From NCBI GenBank assembly GCA_005792545.1, contig SXRM01000173.1, positions 1-36,606 on the forward strand: 36,606 nt of DNA. Direction: 5' to 3'. The number at the start of each line of letters is the position of its first letter. Within the stretch, counting starts at the first letter, position 1. The position numbers were made by a program, and so were the translations under genes. The DNA is from Pseudomonadota bacterium (lineage in GTDB: Bacteria > Myxococcota_A > UBA9042). Shown here piece after piece: positions 30,068 to 36,606 of the stretch. The notes beneath the pieces are model-generated. The model was not told the origin of the DNA. It saw only the letters and a list, made by a program, of their open reading frames with translations, and ran no database searches.

Positions 30068-33000
30068 ATGTTCAAGAAGTTCATGCTGTTGTGTGCAATC
30101 GGCTGCGGCCCCTTGTTGGCGTGCGCTGACGACACGACGGTCGAAGGTGGCAACACCGTCGGCGCAGATAGCACCGCGAGCGCAGACGCTGCGGGTGGCT
30201 TGGGCGATGGCGCAGGCGATGGCACAGGCGGTGGCGATGGCACCACAGCGCCCGATCTCAGCTTCGATGCCGTGCCGGCGTGCGTCGATAGCCAGTGCGA
30301 CGACAAGAATCCTTGCACCGACGACAAATGCGGCGCCGATGGCAAGTGCCAGAACACGGCCAACACCGCGACCTGCGACGACGGCGACGCCTGCACGACC
30401 AAAGACGCTTGCAAAGACAGCAAGTGTGGCGGCGAAGCGGTCGTGTGCGACGACAAGAACGCCTGCACCAAGGACAGCTGCGACCCCAAGACCGGTTGCG
30501 CGACTGCGCCCGCCGACCCGACCCCCTGCGACGACGGCGACGGCTGCACCACCGGCGAGTCGTGCAAAGACGGCAAGTGCGGCACCGGCGCGGCGCTGAC
30601 CTGCGACGACAACAACCCCTGCACCGACGACACCTGTGACCCCAAGACCGGCTGCGCCAACAAGAACAACACCGCGCCGTGCACCGACGGCGACGCCTGC
30701 ACCAGCGACGACGCCTGCGCCAACGGCGCGTGCAGCGCCGGGGCAGCCCCTACTTGCAGCGACGCCAACCCGTGCACCGCCGATAGCTGCGACAAAGGCA
30801 GCGGCAACTGCGTGTTCCTCGCCGCGGCCGCGACCGGTTGCGACGACGGCGACGCCTGCACCAAAGACGACGCCTGCGCGGGCGGCAAGTGCGCCGGCAT
30901 CCCCGGCGCCTGCGGCTGCACCGAAACCAGCGATTGCGACGACAAAAATCCTTGTACCGCCGATAGTTGCACAAAGGGGGGCTGTGTGCAGACGCCGCAG
31001 GCCGCCACTTGCACCGATGGCAACGCCTGCACCAGCGCCGACGCCTGTGACGCCGGCAAGTGCGCCGGCAAAGCGGTGGTGTGCGACGACGCCAACCCGT
31101 GCACCGACGACGCCTGCGTGCCTTCGCTCGGCTGCACGGCCAAGTCCAACAGCGCCGGCTGCGACGACGGCAACGCCTGCACCCAGAACGACAAGTGCGC
31201 CGGCGGCAAGTGCTCTGGCGGCATCAGCACCTGCACCTGCAAGTCCGATGGCGACTGCGACGACAAGAACGCTTGTACCGACGACGCCTGTGTCGCCGGC
31301 AAGTGCGCGACCAAGCCCGCCGGCAACGGCAAGGCCTGCGACGACGGCAACGGTTGCTCGGTCGGCGACGCCTGCCAGAACGCTGCCTGCGTCCCCGGCA
31401 AGCCCGCGGCCTGCGACGACAAAAACGCCTGCACCGACGACAGCTGCGACCCCAAGACCGGCAAGTGCGTCAACGCCGCCAACAGCGCGCCCTGCAGCGA
31501 CAACAACGCCTGCACCAAGGGCGACGTCTGTGCCGCGGGCAACTGCACGGGTCCGAGCGCCGTCAAATGCGACGACGACAACGTGTGCACCGCCGACAGC
31601 TGCGACAAGGCCAAGGGCTGCGTCAACGACAACCTCGCGACCGGCACCGTCTGCAAGGCCGCCAGCTGCGACGCGCTGAGCCACACCTCGGCCGCCACCT
31701 GCGCCGCCGGCATGTGCGTCCAGGGCGAAAAGAGCAACTGCGACGACGGCAACGGCTGCACCACCGACAGCTGCAGCGCCGACAAGGGCTGCCAGAAGGT
31801 CAACAACACCGACCCTTGCAGCGACGACAACGTTTGTACGCTCAAGGATACGTGCAAAGACGCGGCCTGCTTGCCCGGCGCCAGCACCGTTTGCGACGAC
31901 GGCAACCCGTGCAGCGTCGACTCGTGCGACAGCAAGCAGGGCTGCGTCGCGGTCAACATCGCCGACGGTACCGGCTGCAAGGGCAGCTCGTGCGGCGATG
32001 GTGGCTTTGACAAGGGCAGCGCTTGCCAGGTCGGTGTGTGCACGCCGCTCGCCGCCGTTCAGTCATGTGACGACAAAAAACCTTGTACGACCGACACCTG
32101 CACCGCGACCGGCGGCTGCGCCCACGCCAACAACACCGACCCCTGCGACGACGGCAGCGCCTGCACGGCGAACGACCAGTGCACGGGCGGCGGCTGCATC
32201 CCGGGCAGCAAGGTCATCTGCGACGACAGCAACCCCTGCACGGACGACAGCTGCGACCCCAAGACCGGCTGCGGCGCCAAAGCCAACACGCTGCCGTGCG
32301 ACGACCAGAGCGTGTGCACCAAGAGCGACGTTTGCGCCGACAGCGCCTGCGTGCCCGGCAAGGCCGTCGAGTGCGACGACAAGAACGTGTGTACCGACGA
32401 ATTCTGCGACGCCGGCAAGGGTTGCACCTACAACGACAACACCAAAGGTTGCGACGACAGCAACGCCTGCACCGACGCCGACACCTGCGACGGCAACGGC
32501 GCATGCAAGGGCACGCCGATCGGCAAAAGCTGTGATGACGGCAACCCTTGCACCACGGACAGCTGCGACACCACCGGCGGCTGCGTCTACAAGACCGCGG
32601 CAGACGGCGCCAATTGTTCTGCTGCCACCTGTGGCGCTGACGGCTTTGTCGGGGCAGCTACCTGCACCGCCGGCAAGTGCGGCGCGCCGCCCGCGGCCCA
32701 GAAGTGCGACGACGGCAACCCGTGCACGACGGACCTGTGTGACAAGAACGGCGGCTGCAGCAGCGCCCCCAACACCGCCGGCTGCGACGACGGCAACGCC
32801 TGCACCAAAGACGACGTCTGCGGCAGCGGCGCGTGCAAGGGCCTGGCCAGTACTTGCGGCGACAACAACGTCTGCACCGACGACAGCTGCGATGCCAAGA
32901 CCGGGTGCGTGTTTGCGGCCAACAAGGCCGTGTGCGACGACGGCAGCGCCTGTACCACCCAAGATATCTGTGCCGCGAGCAAGTGCGCGGGCGGCCCGGC

Positions 33001-36000
33001 GCTGGTGTGCAACGACAACAACGGCTGCACCACCGACAGCTGCGATCCGGTCAAAGGCTGCCAGTTTGCCAACACCACCGACGGCTGCGACGACAAGAAC
33101 GCCTGCACCAGCGGCGACGTCTGCGGCGGCGGCGCCTGCGCGGGCTCGACCAAGGTCACCTGCAACGACAACAACGTGTGCACCAGCGACAGCTGCGACC
33201 CGGCCAAGGGCTGCGTGTTTGCCAACAACAAGTCGCTGTGCGACGACGGCAACCTGTGCACCGACACCGACAGCTGCATCGACGGCAACTGCCTGGGCAG
33301 CAAGATCAACTGCGACGACAACAACGGTTGCACCAACGACAGCTGCGACCCGGCGGCCGGCTGCCTCAACCTGGCGAACTCCGCCGCGTGCAGCGACGGC
33401 AACGCCTGCACCACCAGCGACGGTTGCAAAGGCGGCAGCTGCCAGGGCGGCGCGGCGCCGGACTGCAACGACAAGAACCCGTGCACCACCGACAGCTGCG
33501 ACAGCGGCAAGGGCTGCGTCAACGCCAACAACACGCTGCCGTGCGACGACGGGACGCTCTGCACCCAGGGCGACGTTTGCCTGGACGGCAAGTGCAAGGC
33601 CGGCGCGACCGTCGATTGCGACGACAAGAACCTGTGCACCGACGATAGCTGCGACCCGGCGGCCGGCTGCAAGAAGGCCTTCAACACCAAGCCTTGCGAC
33701 GACGGCAACGCCTGCAACAGCGCAGATTCGTGCAAGAGCGGCACTTGCAGCGGCTCGGGCGGCAAGGACTGCAGCGACGGCAACCCGTGCACCAACGACA
33801 CCTGCGACAGCGCGGGCGGCTGCATCAACAACAACCTGACCGACGGCGCGGCGTGCAGCAGCAGTGGTTGTAGCGGCGGCGGCTTTCAGACTGCGGCGAC
33901 CTGCAAGACCGGCAAGTGCAGCGCGCTGCCGCCGGTCACCAGCTGCGACGACAAGAACCCGTGCACCACCGACTTCTGCGACGACGTCAAGGGCTGCAAG
34001 TCGGTCGCCAACACCGCGGGCTGCACCGACGGCAACGCGTGCACCAAAAGCGACACCTGCTCAGGCGGCGCGTGCTCCGGCACGCCGGTGGTGTGCAATG
34101 ACGGCAACCTGTGCACCGACGACTACTGCGAGTCGCTGACCGGCTGCGAGAAGTCGAACAACTTTGCCAACTGCGACGACAGCAGCGCCTGCACCACCAA
34201 CGACAAGTGCAACGCGGGCGCCTGCAAGGGCGGCGCGGCCCCCAACTGCGACGACGGCAAAGCGTGCACCAGCGATGCCTGTGACCCCATCAAGGGCTGC
34301 ACCAACACCAACAATACGGTCAACTGCGACGACCTCAATGCCTGCACGACCGCTGACAAGTGCCTGAACGGCAACTGCCTCGGCGGCCCCGCCCCCAACT
34401 GCGACGACGGCAACCCGTGCACCACCGACGCCTGCGACAAGGCGCTCGGCTGCACCCACAGCGACAACACCGTGCCGTGCGACGACAAAGACGCCTGCAC
34501 CACCAACGACACCTGCGCAGCCAAGGCCTGCAAAGGCGGCGTGGCCCCCAACTGCAACGACAACAACGTGTGCACGACCGACACCTGCGACAAGGCCAAG
34601 GGCTGCGTCAACACCGCGGTGGCCAACGACACCAAGTGCGCGGACCCGACTTGCAGCACGCTGGTGTTCCAGCCGACGGCGACCTGCCAGGCCGGCCAGT
34701 GCACCAAGCCCGCCACAGTCAACTGCGACGACGGCCTGGAGTGCACGGTCGACGCCTGCAACGCCGCCAGTGGCTGCAGCAAGGCCAACAAGGCCTGGGG
34801 CACGGCGTGTACCAACAACAGTGTCAGCTACGCATTCTGTGCAGGCAGCTTGTGCACCGGTCTGGAAAAGGTGTCGGCGCAGGTCAGCGGCGGCCAGGTG
34901 ACCCACGGCACTTTGCGGTCCATCGACCGCTACAGTGGCACTGGCGGCAAGATCTACAGCTCCGGCGCCGATACCAGCAACAACCTGCAAGCCAACGGCA
35001 TCGTCGCCAACGTGGTCGAGTCGCCGCAGTTGGGCTTGCAGTTCAACGCGTCGGTCAACAACAACAACTCGGTGCTGAACGTGGTCCGCAACCGCCTGTC
35101 GGTCGGCGGCCGCACCGATGACAGCGATGGCCGCGCGATGGTGCTCAATCCCGTCACCGGCTTTTGGACCACCACCGGCATCCCAGCGGTCGGCGGCTTC
35201 GACAGCGCGCTGCGCGGCATGGACATGTTCCTGGGTGCCAACAACGCCGAGACCTACGTGATGGGCGGCAACGATGCCGGCGGCAACACCCCCAACCAGA
35301 TCGGCCGCACCACCTGGAGCGGCACGGCCTGGTCGAGCATCGCGCGCATGACGGTGTCGTCGTCGAAAGCGGCTTGTGCGCAAATCGCTGTCGACGTCGC
35401 GGCGGTGTATGCGGCATCGCCGACCGAAGTGTTCATGACCGGCAACTACACGGCCAACAACACCAGCCGCACCAGCGTCGCCTTCTGGGATGGCAACAAC
35501 ACGACGGCCTGCGGCAACGCCAGCGGCTACAACGGCGTGGCCTACGTGGACACCGTGGCGTACACGCAGAGCTTCTCGGCGGTGCTGAACACGGGCGCGG
35601 TGCCGGCGATGGGATCGCTGACCAGCATCCACGGCACCGGCGGCAAGAACGTGATGGCCGCCGGCGGCCAGGGCACGATTATCGCCTACGACGGCACCAA
35701 GTGGACGCAGCTGGTGCCGACCTACACCGGCATGCCGGTGGCCTGGAGCAACAGCTTCATGGTCGGCGGCGTGTACCTGGCCGGCAGCGAAGCGTGGCTG
35801 ACCGGCACCATCGAGACCAACACCGGCGGCAACAACTGTCGGCAGCTGTGGCTGTTGCACGGCACGGTCGACAAGGGCGTGTGGACCTGGAACAAGCAGA
35901 TTGTGTCGGCGAACAACGATCTGGCGGTGTGCAGCGGCGAGGTCGGGGTGCGGGCGTACCTGCAGGCCAACGCGGTGTGGTTCGATGCTGCGACGGGGTC

Positions 36001-36103
36001 CGTGTACGTCGTCGGCAGCCGCGGGGCCAACAACCAGAATGTGGCCACGGTCAACAACCCGAGCCGGCAGGTCGAGTTGCTGGTGCGGGTCAAGACCAAG
36101 TAG
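30068..36103 (+). CDS. Giant cysteine-module (Dictyostelium CTDC-like) lipoprotein with C-terminal propeller-like domain
   Basis: 2011 residues from ATG 30068, with a full AGGAGG ribosome site. The lipobox is PLLAC (C19). Residues 20-76 are an acidic Gly/Ala/Thr linker. Residues 77 to ~1570 consist of ~24-residue modules of the form CDDxNxCTxDSCDPxxGC, four Cys each. I count 52 of them in two alternating types, plus five variant modules. Residues ~1599-2011 are almost Cys-free and repeat patterns such as EVFMTGNYT, NVMAAGGQGTIIAYDGTKW and VYVVGSRG, which look like beta-propeller blades. The modules resemble the CTDC repeat known from Dictyostelium extracellular matrix proteins. The protein is probably a long, disulfide-stiffened, perhaps Ca-binding surface stalk with a terminal head. 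It has no nearby operon partner. The function is unknown. Confidence 0.85.
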   Translation: MFKKFMLLCAIGCGPLLACADDTTVEGGNTVGADSTASADAAGGLGDGAGDGTGGGDGTTAPDLSFDAVPACVDSQCDDKNPCTDDKCGADGKCQNTANTATCDDGDACTTKDACKDSKCGGEAVVCDDKNACTKDSCDPKTGCATAPADPTPCDDGDGCTTGESCKDGKCGTGAALTCDDNNPCTDDTCDPKTGCANKNNTAPCTDGDACTSDDACANGACSAGAAPTCSDANPCTADSCDKGSGNCVFLAAAATGCDDGDACTKDDACAGGKCAGIPGACGCTETSDCDDKNPCTADSCTKGGCVQTPQAATCTDGNACTSADACDAGKCAGKAVVCDDANPCTDDACVPSLGCTAKSNSAGCDDGNACTQNDKCAGGKCSGGISTCTCKSDGDCDDKNACTDDACVAGKCATKPAGNGKACDDGNGCSVGDACQNAACVPGKPAACDDKNACTDDSCDPKTGKCVNAANSAPCSDNNACTKGDVCAAGNCTGPSAVKCDDDNVCTADSCDKAKGCVNDNLATGTVCKAASCDALSHTSAATCAAGMCVQGEKSNCDDGNGCTTDSCSADKGCQKVNNTDPCSDDNVCTLKDTCKDAACLPGASTVCDDGNPCSVDSCDSKQGCVAVNIADGTGCKGSSCGDGGFDKGSACQVGVCTPLAAVQSCDDKKPCTTDTCTATGGCAHANNTDPCDDGSACTANDQCTGGGCIPGSKVICDDSNPCTDDSCDPKTGCGAKANTLPCDDQSVCTKSDVCADSACVPGKAVECDDKNVCTDEFCDAGKGCTYNDNTKGCDDSNACTDADTCDGNGACKGTPIGKSCDDGNPCTTDSCDTTGGCVYKTAADGANCSAATCGADGFVGAATCTAGKCGAPPAAQKCDDGNPCTTDLCDKNGGCSSAPNTAGCDDGNACTKDDVCGSGACKGLASTCGDNNVCTDDSCDAKTGCVFAANKAVCDDGSACTTQDICAASKCAGGPALVCNDNNGCTTDSCDPVKGCQFANTTDGCDDKNACTSGDVCGGGACAGSTKVTCNDNNVCTSDSCDPAKGCVFANNKSLCDDGNLCTDTDSCIDGNCLGSKINCDDNNGCTNDSCDPAAGCLNLANSAACSDGNACTTSDGCKGGSCQGGAAPDCNDKNPCTTDSCDSGKGCVNANNTLPCDDGTLCTQGDVCLDGKCKAGATVDCDDKNLCTDDSCDPAAGCKKAFNTKPCDDGNACNSADSCKSGTCSGSGGKDCSDGNPCTNDTCDSAGGCINNNLTDGAACSSSGCSGGGFQTAATCKTGKCSALPPVTSCDDKNPCTTDFCDDVKGCKSVANTAGCTDGNACTKSDTCSGGACSGTPVVCNDGNLCTDDYCESLTGCEKSNNFANCDDSSACTTNDKCNAGACKGGAAPNCDDGKACTSDACDPIKGCTNTNNTVNCDDLNACTTADKCLNGNCLGGPAPNCDDGNPCTTDACDKALGCTHSDNTVPCDDKDACTTNDTCAAKACKGGVAPNCNDNNVCTTDTCDKAKGCVNTAVANDTKCADPTCSTLVFQPTATCQAGQCTKPATVNCDDGLECTVDACNAASGCSKANKAWGTACTNNSVSYAFCAGSLCTGLEKVSAQVSGGQVTHGTLRSIDRYSGTGGKIYSSGADTSNNLQANGIVANVVESPQLGLQFNASVNNNNSVLNVVRNRLSVGGRTDDSDGRAMVLNPVTGFWTTTGIPAVGGFDSALRGMDMFLGANNAETYVMGGNDAGGNTPNQIGRTTWSGTAWSSIARMTVSSSKAACAQIAVDVAAVYAASPTEVFMTGNYTANNTSRTSVAFWDGNNTTACGNASGYNGVAYVDTVAYTQSFSAVLNTGAVPAMGSLTSIHGTGGKNVMAAGGQGTIIAYDGTKWTQLVPTYTGMPVAWSNSFMVGGVYLAGSEAWLTGTIETNTGGNNCRQLWLLHGTVDKGVWTWNKQIVSANNDLAVCSGEVGVRAYLQANAVWFDAATGSVYVVGSRGANNQNVATVNNPSRQVELLVRVKTK
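30296..34777 (+). repeat. In-gene tandem array of 57 cysteine modules (A/B alternation with five S variants)
   Basis: Type A reads CDDxNPCTxDSCDPxxGC; type B reads CDDGNACTxxDxCxxGxC. Hand count: 29 A, 23 B and five S modules of form C-x3-[ST]-C-x8/10-[AST]-C-x2-G-x-C. S modules are at 31652-31716, 31976-32041, 32615-32680, 33854-33919 and 34637-34702. Each S stands exactly where a B is expected. Confidence 0.85.
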
Positions 36104-36175
36104 GGCGGGGTCGGGCAGGGGCCGAGGCTACGCCGGGGATCTGCCGGCGGCTGAAGCCGCGGCCTCGTGCAACAA

Positions 36176-36194
36176 AGCCCGGCCAGGCCGGGCT
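36176..36194 (+). terminator. Strong GC hairpin, possible terminator of the giant gene
   Basis: AGCCCGGCC and GGCCGGGCT are perfectly complementary around a single A (so the real loop is larger), 72 bp after the stop. No U-tract follows. Confidence 0.3.
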
Positions 36195-36254
36195 GGGCCA
36201 ACTGTCTGCGCAGACAATCGGGTGCCACCTTGGGGCGCCAAGCAGCGTAGGCAG

Positions 36255-36300
36255 CAGGGTCAGCGCCTCAGGCGGCGGCAGGGTCAGCGCCTCAGGCGGC
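36255..36300 (+). repeat. Two-copy 22-bp direct repeat, 24-bp period
   Basis: The 22-mer beginning CAGGGTCAGCGCC and ending CAGGCGGC occurs identically at 36255-36276 and 36279-36300. Confidence 0.75.
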
Positions 36301-36405
36301 CGGGACAGGGACAGGTAGGCGGGCGGGGCACGTTGACCCCGGGTGGCGGGTCGGTTCGCCAACTGCCGCGCGGCAAAAGCTGGGCGGCTACCGATCACCC
36401 GGGCG

Positions 36406-36606
36406 ATGCCGTCGCCGTTCGCCAGCGCTGCCGCCCACCCGCCAGCCATTTCCGGCGGGCACTCGCTTTCGTACGTTCGCCGCTCGCCCGAGGACAGCCT
36501 GGTGCGGCAGGTGTTCGTCGAGCAATGGCCGCGGTTGCAGCGCGAACTGCGCGAGGCCAATGACGGCAGCGGGCTGCCCAAGTTCATCACCAAGGCGGTC
36601 AATGCA
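36406..36606 (+). CDS. IS91-like transposase, N-terminal fragment (runs off the right edge)
   Basis: 67 residues from ATG 36406; the frame is open from 36337 after a TGA at 36334. The sequence SYVRRSPEDSLVRQVFVEQW and the end SGLPKFITKAVNA resemble the start of IS91-family transposases (RRxPExTxLYxxVxxH..., then LPxFIxxxxxAFLxCG before the zinc-binding domain). IS91 elements move by rolling-circle replication with a Y1/Y2 HUH enzyme. The zinc site and HUH motif lie beyond the window, so completeness is unknown. An earlier start such as GTG 36343 is possible. Recognition rests on a short segment. Confidence 0.55.
   Translation, partial: MPSPFASAAAHPPAISGGHSLSYVRRSPEDSLVRQVFVEQWPRLQRELREANDGSGLPKFITKAVNA

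Larger units (their letters stand above)
36104..36405. other. Non-coding stretch between the giant gene and the IS91-like ORF
   Basis: No convincing gene. It holds four palindromes: GCGGCTGAAGCCGC near 36149; AGCCCGGCC-A-GGCCGGGCT (36176-36194); TGTCTGCGCAGACA (36203-36216, perfect); and CTTGG/CCAAG (36229-36242). A direct repeat lies at 36255-36300. Confidence 0.6.

Noticed and set aside
30296-34777. CRISPR-like repeats
   Set aside because: The repeats are codon-phased, variable and translate to conserved Cys modules in one open frame.
30007-35860. Very long minus-strand ORFs opposite the giant gene (up to 678 codons)
   Set aside because: They are low-complexity images of the Cys/Asp repeat codons. 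The plus-strand frame has a lipobox, ribosome site and clear modules.

Overview
The window is GC-rich, densely coded DNA with strongly G/C-ending codons. It looks like a Myxococcota-type (former deltaproteobacterial) chromosome. That guess rests on protein style: many long lipoproteins, a zinc-ribbon Ser/Thr kinase with a Pro/Ala-rich exported tail, a MopE-like Asp/Cys motif, a lipoprotein of the CehA/McbA hydrolase type, and a giant CDDGN.CT-repeat protein. No rRNA, tRNA, CRISPR array or prophage was seen. One transposase-like ORF starts at the right edge.

Layout. 1-503: 3' end of carB. 679-4858: a tight pair, a two-domain ADH/Gfo-Idh oxidoreductase and an AsnB-type amidotransferase, as found in surface-glycan loci. 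4992-6142: a small clan AA aspartic protease overlapping a predicted exported protein. 6242-8168: a GT4 glycosyltransferase and a small secreted protein. 8281-10817 (minus): an ATP-grasp ligase then a DUF1015 protein, divergent from a PhyH-type dioxygenase (10962-11756), which overlaps nth (minus) tail to tail. 12444-17789: a porin-like outer-membrane protein and a 1309-residue PHP/CehA lipoprotein, 12 bp apart. 17936-19159: a one-helix membrane protein and an SDR. 19325-22283 (minus): from upstream to downstream, a DUF4920-like lipoprotein, a 2,4-dienoyl-CoA reductase-type SDR, MsrQ and Hsp20. 22450-26620: a Ser/Thr kinase, an LtaS-like membrane phosphatase/transferase carrying a MopE-type insert, and a half-length GDT1 protein. 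26625-28991 (minus): a permuted-papain (YiiX-type) lipoprotein followed by a beta-barrel-like lipoprotein, divergent from a secreted metzincin-like protease (29151-29798). 30068-36103: a 2011-residue lipoprotein built from 29 'A' and 28 'B or S' cysteine modules in strict alternation, plus a C-terminal propeller-like domain. 36406-end: N-terminus of an IS91-like transposase.

The window is dominated by cell-envelope functions: at least five predicted lipoproteins, a porin, secreted or membrane hydrolases, glycan enzymes and a transmembrane kinase. The most unusual items are the giant CTDC-type repeat lipoprotein, with two similar palindromes upstream, and a family of three ~95-bp hairpin-plus-tail elements. 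Each element lies just behind the stop codon of a gene and in that gene's orientation.
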